Shown: piece by piece, positions 46,090-55,224 of the stretch | Position numbering within the stretch: position 1 is the stretch's first letter | How the letters are laid out: each line of letters opens with the position of its first letter | Assembly (NCBI RefSeq): GCF_900129655.1 | Contig: NZ_FQWK01000006.1 | Location: 186,001 to 250,000, forward strand | Reading direction: 5' to 3' | From: Bacteroides clarus YIT 12056 | Lineage (GTDB): Bacteria > Bacteroidota > Bacteroidia > Bacteroidales > Bacteroidaceae | DNA length: 64,000 nt | Program-made: the position numbers and the translations under genes | The notes under the pieces: model-generated | The model's input: only the letters and a program-made list of their open reading frames with translations | Database searches by the model: none | What the model was told of the DNA's origin: nothing

Positions 46090-47193
46090 ATGAATATGAT
46101 AGACACTGCTCCAACAGAAAGTAATTTGTCCGGTTTGGACAGAAAAAACTTTCAGAAGAATATAAACAGCAAGAAAACAGATTTATATATCCTCAAAAAC
46201 GCTTTGGGCATGGAAGTGGCGGTAACCAACTACGGTTGTGCAATTCTTTCGATTATGGTGCCCGACAAAAACGGAAAATATGCCAATGTTATTTTAGGCC
46301 ATGACAGTATAGAGCATGTAATCAACAGTCCCGAACCTTTCTTAAGTACCACGGTAGGCCGTTACGGTAACCGAATTGCCAATGGAAAATTCACTTTATA
46401 CGGCGAGGAGCATCAATTGACCGTTAACAACGGCCCCAATTCGCTGCACGGCGGACCAACCGGCTTTCACGCCCGCGTATGGGATGCGGTTCAGCCCAAT
46501 GAATCGACCGTCATTTTCAATTACACATCCGCCGACGGCGAAGAAGGCTTTCCCGGAACTTTGGAAGTAGAAATGACCTATCGTCTGGAAGATGAGACAA
46601 ACGCCCTGGTTATAGAATACCGGGCTACAACCGATAAAGCTACTGTTGTTAATTTAACCAATCACGGTTTCTTCAACCTCGCAGGTATTTCCAATCCCTC
46701 GCCTACCGTTCTGAATAACATCCTCATTATCAACGCCGATTTTTACGTTCCTATCGATGAAGTGTCCATTCCCACCGGAGAGATTCTGAAAGTGGAAGGT
46801 ACTCCTATGGATTTCCGTACTCCTCACGCCATCGGCGAGCGTATCGATGATAAATTCCAACAATTGGTAAACGGAGCCGGATATGACCATTGCTATGTAT
46901 TGAATAAAACGGAAAGCGGTGAATTAAGCCTCGCCGCCACTTGCACAGAGCCCGTAAGCGGACGTACGATGGAAGTGTATACCACAGAAAACGGCGTGCA
47001 GCTCTATACAGGAAACTGGCTGGGTGGATTTGCAGGCGCTCATGGAGCAACTTTCCCCGCAAGAAGCGCCGTGTGCTTTGAAGCGCAATGTTTCCCCGAT
47101 ACTCCCAACAAGGCGCATTTCCCATCGGCAGTATTGCTTCCCGGAGACGAATATCAGCAAATTACCATCTATAAATTCGGTGTACAAGAATAG
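46090..47193 (+). CDS. galM: Aldose 1-epimerase (mutarotase)
   Basis: Interconverts alpha and beta anomers of galactose and glucose. I chose ATG 46090 (MNMIDTAPTESNLSGLDRKN; 367 residues); an ATG at 46012 would add 26 residues without homology. Motifs: AVTNYGCAILSIMVPDKNGK, STTVGRYGNRIANGKF, the catalytic His in VVNLTNHGFFNLAG, and GYDHCYVL. It heads galM-galP-galK, with 52 bases to the transporter. A catalytic Glu is expected near the C-terminus (VCFEAQCFPD). Confidence 0.93.
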   Translation: MNMIDTAPTESNLSGLDRKNFQKNINSKKTDLYILKNALGMEVAVTNYGCAILSIMVPDKNGKYANVILGHDSIEHVINSPEPFLSTTVGRYGNRIANGKFTLYGEEHQLTVNNGPNSLHGGPTGFHARVWDAVQPNESTVIFNYTSADGEEGFPGTLEVEMTYRLEDETNALVIEYRATTDKATVVNLTNHGFFNLAGISNPSPTVLNNILIINADFYVPIDEVSIPTGEILKVEGTPMDFRTPHAIGERIDDKFQQLVNGAGYDHCYVLNKTESGELSLAATCTEPVSGRTMEVYTTENGVQLYTGNWLGGFAGAHGATFPARSAVCFEAQCFPDTPNKAHFPSAVLLPGDEYQQITIYKFGVQE

Positions 47194-47245
47194 CGCATCA
47201 ATGAAATAACTAACCTAATTATAAACTTATAAATTTTTCAAAACC

Positions 47246-48556
47246 ATGACACAACAAAAACAGAACGGGAACATCGTTGCCATCATCGTAATGATTTTCT
47301 TGTTTGGTATGATTTCATTCGTAACAAACCTGGCTTCACCAATGGGTGACATTTTGAAATTTCAATTTGGCGTACCCAACTGGATGGGCACTCTCGGCGT
47401 ATTTGCCAACTTCATCGCCTATGCTGTAATGGGATATCCGGCAGGCAATATGCTGCAAAAAATGGGATATAAGAAAACGGCTCTCATTGCCATTACGATA
47501 GGATTCGTAGGAGTAGGTATCCAGACGCTTTCCGGTGTGGCCGGCAGCTTCGGTATTTACTTGTTGGGAGCATTCATTGCAGGTTTTTCCATGTGTTTGC
47601 TCAATACGGTAGTAAACCCAATGCTTAACTCCCTTGGCGGCGGTGGAAACAAAGGTAACCAGCTTATCCAGCTCGGCGGCTCATTCAACTCATTGGCAGG
47701 AACTTCCGTAATCATCCTGACCGGTATTCTGATACCTTCCATTACCAATGCCAAAATCAGCGACGTATTCCCTCTGATGTACGCAGCTTTGGCTATATTC
47801 GCATTCGCATTCATCGTTATCTTCTTCTCCACCATACCTGAAAAAGAAAAAGCAGAGGTAAAAACCGATTCCACTCATTCTCAATACGGACCTCTGTCAT
47901 TCCGCCACTTCATATTCGGCGCTATCGGTATCTTTGTTTATGTGGGAATAGAGGTGGGAGTACCCAACGTATTGAACAAATGGTTACAAAATCCGGATTT
48001 GGATGTATTGGGTGTAAATGGAGCAGGAGCAGAAGCCATTGCAGGTTCCGTTACCGCTACATACTGGTTGCTGATGTTGGTAGGCCGTCTTATCGGCGCA
48101 AGTATCGGTAGCAAGATTTCAGCCAAAGCGATGTTGGGAACAGCTTCTGCCATAGGAATTATCCTGGTTATCTCCGCCATGTTCGCGCCAACAGACTCAA
48201 TGGTAAATATGCCGGTATTCAAGAACAGTTCCGAAGGAATGTTCGGACTCGTACATGTGCCTGTCAATGCGATGTTCCTTGCGTTAGTCGGACTTTGTAC
48301 ATCCATCATGTGGGGTGGAATCTTCAACCTTGCCGTAGAAGGATTAGGTAAATATACGGAAAAAGCTTCCGGAATCTTCATGGTTCTTGTTTGCGGCGGT
48401 GGTATCCTGCCTCTATTGCAAAACGCCATTGTTGACTGGAATGACGGAATCGGCTACCTCACAAGTTATTGGCTGATTGTAGTGGCCCTCGCCTATCTGC
48501 TTTATTATGCACTGATAGGTTGCAAGAACGTAAACAAGGATATTAAAGTTGATTGA
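47246..48556 (+). CDS. Glucose/galactose MFS transporter (FucP family)
   Basis: 436 residues, about 12 membrane segments, the FucP/GluP branch of sugar-proton symporters. Cues: MISFVTNLASPMGDILKFQF in helix 1, CLLNTVVNPMLNSLGGGGNK in the middle of the N-half, and FMVLVCGGGILPLLQNAIVD near the C-terminus. It sits between galM and galK, so galactose is the likely cargo. It corresponds to galP of this operon in B. thetaiotaomicron as I recall. Confidence 0.92.
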   Translation: MTQQKQNGNIVAIIVMIFLFGMISFVTNLASPMGDILKFQFGVPNWMGTLGVFANFIAYAVMGYPAGNMLQKMGYKKTALIAITIGFVGVGIQTLSGVAGSFGIYLLGAFIAGFSMCLLNTVVNPMLNSLGGGGNKGNQLIQLGGSFNSLAGTSVIILTGILIPSITNAKISDVFPLMYAALAIFAFAFIVIFFSTIPEKEKAEVKTDSTHSQYGPLSFRHFIFGAIGIFVYVGIEVGVPNVLNKWLQNPDLDVLGVNGAGAEAIAGSVTATYWLLMLVGRLIGASIGSKISAKAMLGTASAIGIILVISAMFAPTDSMVNMPVFKNSSEGMFGLVHVPVNAMFLALVGLCTSIMWGGIFNLAVEGLGKYTEKASGIFMVLVCGGGILPLLQNAIVDWNDGIGYLTSYWLIVVALAYLLYYALIGCKNVNKDIKVD

Positions 48557-48603
48557 TAGATAAATACAGGTAATTAGATTTATTCACCTTAAAAAACAAT
48601 ATC

Positions 48604-49758
48604 ATGGATATAGAATACGTAAGAAGCCGTTTCATCAAGCATTTTGATGGAACAACAGGAGCTGTTTATGCTTCTCCGGGTCGCATCAACTTAATCGGTG
48701 AGCATACCGACTATAACGGTGGTTTTGTATTCCCCGGAGCAATCGACAAAGGTATGATTGCAGAAGTGAAACCCAATGGCACAAACACAGTCAAAGCTTA
48801 TTCCATCGATTTGAAAGATTATGTGGAATTCGGTCTGAACGAAGAAGACGCTCCCCGCGCCAGCTGGGCAAGATATATTTTCGGTGTATGCCGCGAAATG
48901 ATTAAACGCGGTGTAGAAGTGAAAGGATTCAATACCGCTTTTGCAGGCGATGTGCCTTTGGGTGCAGGTATGTCCTCTTCCGCTGCATTGGAAAGTACTT
49001 ATGCTTATGCATTGAACGACCTGTTCGGCGACAATAAAATCGATAAATTCGAATTGGCCAAAGTAGGTCAGGCTACGGAACACAACTACTGCGGCGTTAA
49101 CTGTGGCATCATGGACCAGTTTGCTTCCGTATTCGGTAAAAAAGGCAGCCTTATCCGTCTGGATTGCCGCTCGCTGGAATATCAGTACTTCCCGTTCGAG
49201 CCGAAAGGCTACCGCTTGGTACTGGTAGACTCCGTAGTAAAACACGAGCTTGCTTCGTCCGCATACAATAAGCGTCGCCAAAGCTGCGAGGCTGCCGTTG
49301 CCGCTATCCAGAAAAAACACCCGCATGTGGAATTCCTGCGTGACTGCAACATGGAAATGCTCGAAGAAGCCAAAGCCGAAATCAGCGCGGAAGACTTTAT
49401 GCGCGCAGAATACGTGATTGAAGAAATCCAACGCGTGCTCGATGTTTGCGATGCTTTGGAAAAAGGCGATTACGAAACGGTAGGCCAGAAGATGTACGAA
49501 ACACATCATGGCATGAGCAAGCTGTATGAAGTAAGCTGCGAAGAACTCGACTTCCTGAATGACCTTGCTTTTGATTGCGGCGTAACCGGTTCGCGTGTTA
49601 TGGGCGGCGGCTTCGGCGGTTGCACCATCAACCTCGTTAAAGAAGAACTGTACAGCACCTTTATCGAAAGAGCCAAAGAGGAATTCAAGAAGAAATTCAA
49701 CAGAAGCCCGAAGGTTTACGATGTCGTAATCAGCGACGGTGCACGCAGATTAGAATAA
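48604..49758 (+). CDS. galK: Galactokinase
   Basis: Phosphorylates galactose to galactose-1-P, the first Leloir step. 384 residues, normal length. GHMP signature motifs: SPGRINLIGEHTDYNGGFVF (residues about 25-44), VPLGAGMSSSAALESTYAYA (ATP loop), and GSRVMGGGFGGCTINLVKEE. Third gene of galM-galP-galK, with 47 bases after the transporter and a terminator after it. Confidence 0.96.
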   Translation: MDIEYVRSRFIKHFDGTTGAVYASPGRINLIGEHTDYNGGFVFPGAIDKGMIAEVKPNGTNTVKAYSIDLKDYVEFGLNEEDAPRASWARYIFGVCREMIKRGVEVKGFNTAFAGDVPLGAGMSSSAALESTYAYALNDLFGDNKIDKFELAKVGQATEHNYCGVNCGIMDQFASVFGKKGSLIRLDCRSLEYQYFPFEPKGYRLVLVDSVVKHELASSAYNKRRQSCEAAVAAIQKKHPHVEFLRDCNMEMLEEAKAEISAEDFMRAEYVIEEIQRVLDVCDALEKGDYETVGQKMYETHHGMSKLYEVSCEELDFLNDLAFDCGVTGSRVMGGGFGGCTINLVKEELYSTFIERAKEEFKKKFNRSPKVYDVVISDGARRLE

Positions 49759-49783
49759 ACAAATCAAAAAGCGATAGAGCGAT

Positions 49784-49823
49784 AGGGTGATAAAGTGGTT
49801 TTCCACAGTATCACCCTATTTTT
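49784..49823 (+). terminator. Terminator after galK
   Basis: AGGGTGATA pairs with TATCACCCT (with inner GTGG/CCAC) followed by ATTTTTG. Confidence 0.75.
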
Positions 49824-49920
49824 GTCGCTTGCATCCATCCTGCTACTTTACCACTATACGCCCTTTTTTATGCAGTGCAACAGTTTCCAAAGAGCGTACC
49901 CCACATTTTAACAATAAAAC

Positions 49921-50142
49921 GTTGATGTAAATAACAAGCGGAAAGTTATTGTACATCCGCCGGGAGCACAAGCCCGAAAGGCCGTAGGAAAAATTATTAC
50001 TTCCTTACGGATAACAGGCCTTAATTTCTTTTAAAACCCCGGCAAAGTGAAATCAATACTTCTCAAAGAGATAAAAATCAATAAAGAAGTTCTGAAAATA
50101 AAACTCCCCGCCCAATCGGTTGTTACCCTTGAGTTACAGTAA
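49921..50142 (+). pseudogene. C-terminal remnant of a GH51-like alpha-L-arabinofuranosidase
   Basis: One plus-strand frame reads VDVNNKRKVIVHPPGAQARK, then GKIITSLRITGLNFF, a TAA stop at 50032-50034, and then GKVKSILLKEIKINKEVLKI and LPAQSVVTLELQ before TAA at 50140. The ending resembles the C-terminal sandwich of GH51 arabinofuranosidases (GK-x-IT ... F-NP-KV ... LPA-SVV-LEL). No start, no catalytic domain and no upstream coding is present. Bases 49830-49920 show nothing recognisable. From memory a GH51 gene and the arabinose/arabinan locus lie here, next to tkt, in B. thetaiotaomicron, so this is probably the scar of a deletion. Confidence 0.5.
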
Positions 50143-50217
50143 ATCAACCGCAAAGACTTATTGTAATTAAAACAAGAAGCGGGTGACGGGTGCAAGAAAA
50201 AAGAGCGACTTTCTATG

Positions 50218-50247
50218 TTGCGGATTAGACATAAAGAGTTATCTTTG
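50218..50247 (+). promoter_or_regulatory. Promoter of tkt
   Basis: TTG at 50218-50220, a 19-base spacer, and TATCTTTG at 50240-50247, leaving a 70-base leader before ATG 50318. Confidence 0.65.
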
Positions 50248-50317
50248 TCCTGTTAAAATTAACAAGCAAGAAATCAACCCGCTTAAAGAGTATTCAAATT
50301 ATAATTATTTTAATAAT

Positions 50318-52327
50318 ATGAACGACAAGAAACTTATGAACCTTGCAGCGGACAACATCCGTATCCTTGCTGCTTCTATGGTCGAAAAAGCCAACTCCGG
50401 ACATCCCGGTGGCGCTATGGGTGGTGCCGACTTTGTGAATGTACTCTTCTCCGAGTTCTTAGTATACGATCCTGAGAATCCCGCCTGGGAAGGTCGCGAC
50501 CGCTTCTTCCTTGACCCGGGACACATGTCACCGATGCTTTATTCCACATTGGCGCTGGCAGGCAAGTTCACGCTGGATGAGCTGAAAGAGTTCCGTCAAT
50601 GGGGCAGCCCCACTCCGGGACATCCCGAACGCGACATCATGCGCGGCATTGAAAACACCTCCGGCCCGTTGGGACAAGGACACACCTTTGCCGTCGGAGC
50701 AGCCATCGCCGCCAAGTTCATGAAGGCTCGTTTTGAAGAAGTAATGAACCAGACTATTTACGCATATATCTCCGACGGTGGTATTCAGGAAGAAATTTCA
50801 CAGGGCGCAGGCCGTATTGCCGGTGCGCTGGGTCTGGACAACCTCATCATGTTCTATGACGCCAACGACATCCAGCTTTCCACCGAAACGAAAGATGTAA
50901 CCATCGAAGATACCGCCAAGAAATACGAGGCATGGGGCTGGAAAGTCATCAAAATCGACGGTAACGACGCAGATGCCATCCGCGGTGCACTCAACGAGGC
51001 TAAAGCCGAGGCAGAGCGTCCTACACTGATTATCGGCCATACCGTTATGGGTAAAGGCGCGCGCAAGGCGGACGGCAGCAGCTATGAAGCCAACTGCGCT
51101 ACCCACGGCGCTCCTTTAGGCGGCGACGCTTACGTAAACACAATCAAGAATCTGGGTGGTAACCCGGAAAATCCGTTCACAGTCTTCCCGGAAGTGGCCG
51201 AACTTTATGCTAAACGCGCTGCCGAATTGAAGAGCATCATGGCAGAGAAATATGCAGTCAAAGCCGCATGGGCAAAAGCCAATCCTGAAAAGGCGGCCAA
51301 ACTGGAACTGTTCTTCTCCGGCAAGGCTCCCGAAGTGAACTGGGCTGCTATCGAGCAGAAAGCCAACGTGGCTACACGTGCCGCATCGGCCACCGTGCTC
51401 GGCGCTCTTGCCACTCAGGTAGAGAACATGGTTGTCGCTTCCGCCGACTTGTCCAACTCCGACAAGACCGACGGTTTCTTGAAAAAGACTCACGCCTTCA
51501 AGAAAGGCGATTTCAGCGGCGCATTCTTCCAGGCAGGCGTATCGGAACTGACAATGGCATGCTGCTGTATCGGTATGGCGCTGCACGGCGGTATCATCCC
51601 CGCTTGCGGAACGTTCTTCGTATTCTCCGACTATATGAAGCCTGCCGTACGTATGGCTGCCCTGATGGAAATTCCCGTAAAATTCATCTGGACACACGAC
51701 GCATTCCGCGTAGGAGAAGACGGTCCTACTCACGAACCGGTAGAACAGGAAGCCCAAATCCGCCTGATGGAAAAACTGAAGAACCACAAGGGACATAATT
51801 CTATGCTGGTACTCCGTCCCGCCGATGCGGAAGAAACAACCGTAGCATGGAAACTCGCAATGGATAATATGTCTACTCCGACAGCTCTGATATTCTCCCG
51901 CCAGAACATCGTCAACCTGCCCGCAGGCAACGATTACAGTCAGGCGGCCAAAGGCGCTTACATCGTAGCAGGCTCGGACGAGAATCCGGACATCACCCTC
52001 GTCGCTTCAGGTTCCGAAGTGGCTACGCTGGTGGCAGGTGCGGAACTGCTGCGTAAAGACGGTATCAAACTGCGTATCGTATCCGCTCCGTCCGAAGGAC
52101 TGTTCCGCAGTCAGGCTCCGGGCTATCAGGAAAGCATTATTCCGGCAGATGCAAAAGTATTCGGTCTGACCGCCGGCCTGCCCGTTACGCTGGAAGGCTT
52201 GGTAGGCGCCCACGGTAAGGTTTGGGGACTGGAATCGTTCGGTTTCTCCGCTCCTTACAAAGTATTGGACGAAAAGCTGGGCTTTACGGCAGAGAACGTA
52301 TACAAGCAGGTAAAAGCAATGATTTAA
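50318..52327 (+). CDS. tkt: Transketolase
   Basis: TPP enzyme of the pentose phosphate pathway that moves two-carbon units between sugar phosphates. I chose ATG 50318 (MNDKKLMNLAADNIRILAAS; 669 residues, the family size); the ORF extends upstream to 50183 but across the promoter. Motifs: ANSGHPGGAMGGADFVNVLF, LDPGHMSPMLYSTLALAGKF, TPP-binding in MFYDANDIQLSTET, and WTHDAFRVGEDGPTHEPVEQ. rpiB follows, separated by a hairpin. Confidence 0.96.
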   Translation: MNDKKLMNLAADNIRILAASMVEKANSGHPGGAMGGADFVNVLFSEFLVYDPENPAWEGRDRFFLDPGHMSPMLYSTLALAGKFTLDELKEFRQWGSPTPGHPERDIMRGIENTSGPLGQGHTFAVGAAIAAKFMKARFEEVMNQTIYAYISDGGIQEEISQGAGRIAGALGLDNLIMFYDANDIQLSTETKDVTIEDTAKKYEAWGWKVIKIDGNDADAIRGALNEAKAEAERPTLIIGHTVMGKGARKADGSSYEANCATHGAPLGGDAYVNTIKNLGGNPENPFTVFPEVAELYAKRAAELKSIMAEKYAVKAAWAKANPEKAAKLELFFSGKAPEVNWAAIEQKANVATRAASATVLGALATQVENMVVASADLSNSDKTDGFLKKTHAFKKGDFSGAFFQAGVSELTMACCCIGMALHGGIIPACGTFFVFSDYMKPAVRMAALMEIPVKFIWTHDAFRVGEDGPTHEPVEQEAQIRLMEKLKNHKGHNSMLVLRPADAEETTVAWKLAMDNMSTPTALIFSRQNIVNLPAGNDYSQAAKGAYIVAGSDENPDITLVASGSEVATLVAGAELLRKDGIKLRIVSAPSEGLFRSQAPGYQESIIPADAKVFGLTAGLPVTLEGLVGAHGKVWGLESFGFSAPYKVLDEKLGFTAENVYKQVKAMI

Positions 52328-52337
52328 TAAACAAGCG

Positions 52338-52387
52338 ATAAAACGGTAAGGTGATAAAACGATGGAACTGTCACCTGCCGTTTTATC
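52338..52387 (+). other. Hairpin between tkt and rpiB
   Basis: GATAAAACGGTAAGGTGA (52338-52355) pairs imperfectly with TCACCTGCCGTTTTATC (52371-52387). No T-run follows directly, so it may stabilise or partly attenuate the tkt-rpiB message. Confidence 0.5.
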
Positions 52388-52415
52388 ACTTATCACTCTA
52401 TCACTTTATTTTTAT

Positions 52416-52853
52416 ATGAAAACTATTGGACTTTGTTCCGACCACGCCGGATTCGAACTGAAAGAGTACGTTCGCGGTTGGCTGGAAGTAAAAGGCTGGC
52501 CTTACAAAGATTACGGAACCTACTCCGCCGAGAGTTGCGATTATCCCGACTTCGCCCACCAACTGGCACAAGCTGTCGAGGCAGGCGAATGTTATCCGGG
52601 AATTGCCATCTGCGGTAGCGGAAACGGCATCAACATGACACTCAACAAACATCAAGGCGTTCGTGCCGCCCTTTGCTGGACTGCGGAAATCGCTCATCTG
52701 GCACGCCAGCATAATGATGCCAATGTCCTTGTCATGCCGGGTCGTTTCATCGGCACGGAAGAGGCGGATATGATTATGACCGAATTCTTCAACACCGCGT
52801 TTGAGGGCGGACGTCACCAACGGAGAATAGACAAGATACCGGTACAAGGATAA
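52416..52853 (+). CDS. rpiB: Ribose-5-phosphate isomerase B
   Basis: Interconverts ribose-5-P and ribulose-5-P. 145 residues from ATG 52416 (MKTIGLCSDHAGFELKEYVR). RpiB/LacA-B motifs: ESCDYPDFAHQLAQAVEAGE, IAICGSGNGINMTLNKHQGV (active-site Cys and anion-hole loop) and MPGRFIGTEEA. An in-frame start at 52362 is rejected because it lies within the intergenic hairpin. It partners tkt in the non-oxidative pentose phosphate pathway. Confidence 0.95.
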   Translation: MKTIGLCSDHAGFELKEYVRGWLEVKGWPYKDYGTYSAESCDYPDFAHQLAQAVEAGECYPGIAICGSGNGINMTLNKHQGVRAALCWTAEIAHLARQHNDANVLVMPGRFIGTEEADMIMTEFFNTAFEGGRHQRRIDKIPVQG

Positions 52854-52888
52854 TCTCCGGAATAAGGGAAGCCCTTAACCTGTTATTT

Positions 52889-52980
52889 TCATCTCGCGAG
52901 ACGGAATTATTCATCCCGTGAAATGAAAAAAATCATCCTGTGAGACGATTTATTTCCTCTCACAGGATGATTTTTTTCAT
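52889..52980. repeat. Three short repeats leading into a perfect 22-bp hairpin
   Basis: TCATCTCGCGAGACG, TCATCCCGTGA and ATCATCCTGTGAGACG recur in phase-like spacing. The third forms the left arm of a hairpin with perfect 22-bp arms (52923-52944 and 52959-52980), which holds A7 and T7 runs and so could terminate in both directions between rpiB and the GH28 gene. Confidence 0.7.
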
Positions 52981-53065
52981 CTTAGGGGACGGATTTCTCC
53001 TCACCTAAATCAATTATTACACACTTTCAATCAAAAACTAACCTTTATCATTTGGAGAGTTTTCC

Positions 53066-53073
53066 TACTTTTG
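53066..53073 (+). promoter_or_regulatory. Promoter -7 box for the GH28 gene
   Basis: TACTTTTG (TAnnTTTG), 44 bases before ATG 53118. A TTTGG lies only 11 bases upstream, too near to be the usual -33 element. Confidence 0.4.
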
Positions 53074-53117
53074 TCAACGTAATCTAATTACCATTTAAGA
53101 ACATAAAAGAAAAACGC

Positions 53118-54521
53118 ATGAAGAAAGTAATCGGAATCATCTCCCTGCTTCTATCGGTAACTTTGGCAACTGCCAATCCGATAGATTTTGACAAAGCCTT
53201 CAAGGAAAGCGCCAACATCGAAAAACAAATCAAGAGAACGTCTTTCCCCGACCGCACCTATCTCATCACAGATTTTGGCGCAAAGCCCGATACGCCGGAT
53301 GAACCTTGTCATGAGGCTATCAACCAGGCCATCGTAACATGCAGCCTGAACGGTGGCGGAACAGTCGTAGTACCCAAAGGGACTTTCCATACCGGCCCTG
53401 TCACCTTAAAGAGCAATGTGAATTTTCATGTGGAAGAAGGTGCCGTATTGAAATTCTCTACCGATCAAAGCCTTTACTTTCCCGCCGTCATTACCCGCTG
53501 GGAAGGTTTGGACTGCTATAATGCCCGTCCGCTGATATATGCGTACGGCGAAACCAACATCGCCATCACCGGTAAAGGTACAATTGACGGACAAGGTTCC
53601 AATGAAACCTGGTGGTCTATGTGCGGCGCTCCACGCTACGGCTGGAAGGAAGGGATGGTTGCCCAACGCAACGGCGGACGCGAACGTCTGTTGATGTATG
53701 GTGAAACCTCTACTCCCATCTACAAACGTATCATGAAGCCCGAAGACGGTATGCGCCCGCAACTCATCAACCTCTATTCCTGCAATACGGTATTAATAGA
53801 AGATGTAACCCTGCTGAACTCTCCGTTCTGGGTTATCCACCCGTTGTTTTGCGAAAGCCTCATCGTACGTGGTGTACACGTTTTCAACCGTGGCCCCAAC
53901 GGAGATGGCTGCGACCCGGAATCTTGCAAAAACGTGCTGATAGAAAACTGTACTTTCGATACGGGTGACGACTGTATAGCCATTAAATCCGGACGTAACC
54001 AAGACGGCCGCAAATGGAACATCCCCAGCGAGAATATCATAGTACGCAGCTGTTTCATGAAAAACGGTCATGGCGGTGTAGTCATCGGCAGCGAAATATC
54101 CGGTGGTTACCGTAACCTGTTCGTAGAGAACTGCCGCATGGACAGTCCGGATTTGGATCGCGTAATCCGCATCAAGACCAGTACTTGCCGAGGCGGACTG
54201 ATAGAGAATGTATTTGTGCGTAACGTCACTGTCGGCCAGTGTCGCGAAGCAGTACTCCGCATCAATCTGCAATACGAAAACCGTGAAAAGTGTAACCGTG
54301 GCTATGCTCCTACCGTACGCAACGTACACCTCAAAAATGTAACCTGCGAAAAGAGTAAGCTCGGTGTCCTCATCATCGGACTCGACGATGATAAGCACGT
54401 TTATAACGTAAGTGTGGAAGACTCCCGCTTTAACAATGTGGAAAAAGGCGGTAATCAAATAAAAGGAGCAAAAGACATTACGTTCAAGAATTTATATATA
54501 AACGGAGAACTTGTAAAGTAA
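53118..54521 (+). CDS. Glycoside hydrolase family 28 (polygalacturonase-like)
   Basis: Exported pectin-degrading enzyme, 467 residues with a signal peptide (MKKVIGIISLLLSVTLATA). Right-handed beta-helix with the GH28 catalytic set in order: NRGPNGDGCDPESC (first Asp), FDTGDDCIAIKSGRNQDGR (Asp pair), NGHGGVVIGSEISGG (His) and VIRIKTSTCRGG (Arg/Lys). It cleaves alpha-1,4-galacturonan or exo-releases galacturonate or rhamnose linkages; which one cannot be told. It stands alone with its own promoter and terminator, not in a Sus-type locus. Confidence 0.93.
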   Translation: MKKVIGIISLLLSVTLATANPIDFDKAFKESANIEKQIKRTSFPDRTYLITDFGAKPDTPDEPCHEAINQAIVTCSLNGGGTVVVPKGTFHTGPVTLKSNVNFHVEEGAVLKFSTDQSLYFPAVITRWEGLDCYNARPLIYAYGETNIAITGKGTIDGQGSNETWWSMCGAPRYGWKEGMVAQRNGGRERLLMYGETSTPIYKRIMKPEDGMRPQLINLYSCNTVLIEDVTLLNSPFWVIHPLFCESLIVRGVHVFNRGPNGDGCDPESCKNVLIENCTFDTGDDCIAIKSGRNQDGRKWNIPSENIIVRSCFMKNGHGGVVIGSEISGGYRNLFVENCRMDSPDLDRVIRIKTSTCRGGLIENVFVRNVTVGQCREAVLRINLQYENREKCNRGYAPTVRNVHLKNVTCEKSKLGVLIIGLDDDKHVYNVSVEDSRFNNVEKGGNQIKGAKDITFKNLYINGELVK

Positions 54522-54545
54522 GACAACCACATTTTCATATAGTTC

Positions 54546-54600
54546 AGCCCGGAACCTTTACATTGTGACAAAAAGCAATAAAGATTCCGGGCTATTTATT
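54546..54600 (+). terminator. Terminator after the GH28 gene
   Basis: AGCCCGGAA (54546-54554) pairs with TTCCGGGCT (54585-54593), followed by ATTTATT. The loop is long but contains further pairing (CCTTTA/TAAAG). Confidence 0.7.
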
Positions 54601-54655
54601 CCCCTTGTTTTCTTATTTTTAGCAAATAAGTTGCATATTGTCTTTAAATAAAAAC

Positions 54656-54663
54656 TATCTTTG
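54656..54663 (+). promoter_or_regulatory. Promoter -7 box for the TPR-vor operon
   Basis: TATCTTTG (TAnnTTTG), 29 bases before ATG 54693. Confidence 0.5.
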
Positions 54664-54692
54664 TACTTCAATAATCCGGAACTCAGAATGAT

Positions 54693-54968
54693 ATGGAGCA
54701 ATTAAATACCATAAAAGAGCTTATCAATCAGGGAAATGTAGAGCAGGCTATCCTCCAGCTTGACGAAATACTTCAAACCGATTTTCCCGAAAAAGACGAA
54801 GCCTATTACCTCCGGGGGAATGCTTACCGCAAGCAGAGCAACTGGCAGCAGGCGCTGAATAACTACCAATATGCCATTGACCTCAATCCGGACAGTCCCG
54901 CCCGGCAAGCCCGCAACATGGTGATGGACATTCTGAACTTCTTTCATAAGGATATGTACAATCAATAA
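54693..54968 (+). CDS. Small cytoplasmic TPR protein
   Basis: 91 residues, about two TPR units: NQGNVEQAILQLDEILQTDF and AYRKQSNWQQALNNYQYAID. No signal peptide. It is the first gene of the oxoacid oxidoreductase operon, 17 bases before the ferredoxin gene, so it may assist assembly of that complex; this is inference from position only. Confidence 0.85.
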   Translation: MEQLNTIKELINQGNVEQAILQLDEILQTDFPEKDEAYYLRGNAYRKQSNWQQALNNYQYAIDLNPDSPARQARNMVMDILNFFHKDMYNQ

Positions 54969-54985
54969 ATAAAAGAACGTAAATT

Positions 54986-55213
54986 ATGGCAAAAATCAAA
55001 GGAGCAATCGTAGTAGACACCGAACGTTGCAAAGGCTGCAACCTGTGTGCCGTGGCTTGTCCGCTCAATGTAATAGCCCTCACCAAAGAGGTGAATGTAA
55101 AAGGGTATAACTATGCCCACCAGATATTGGAAGATACCTGTAACGGATGCAGTTCTTGCGCAACCGTATGTCCGGACGGATGTATCTCGGTTTATAAAGT
55201 AAAAGTAGAATAA
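54986..55213 (+). CDS. 2-oxoacid:acceptor oxidoreductase, ferredoxin (delta) subunit
   Basis: 75 residues carrying two [4Fe-4S] motifs: CKGCNLCAVACPLNV and CNGCSSCATVCPDGC. It passes electrons from the thiamine-diphosphate site to free ferredoxin. Order with the next genes (delta, alpha, beta, gamma) matches the KOR/VOR layout. It starts 17 bases after the TPR gene. Confidence 0.93.
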   Translation: MAKIKGAIVVDTERCKGCNLCAVACPLNVIALTKEVNVKGYNYAHQILEDTCNGCSSCATVCPDGCISVYKVKVE

Positions 55214-55224
55214 ATAAGAAGAAT

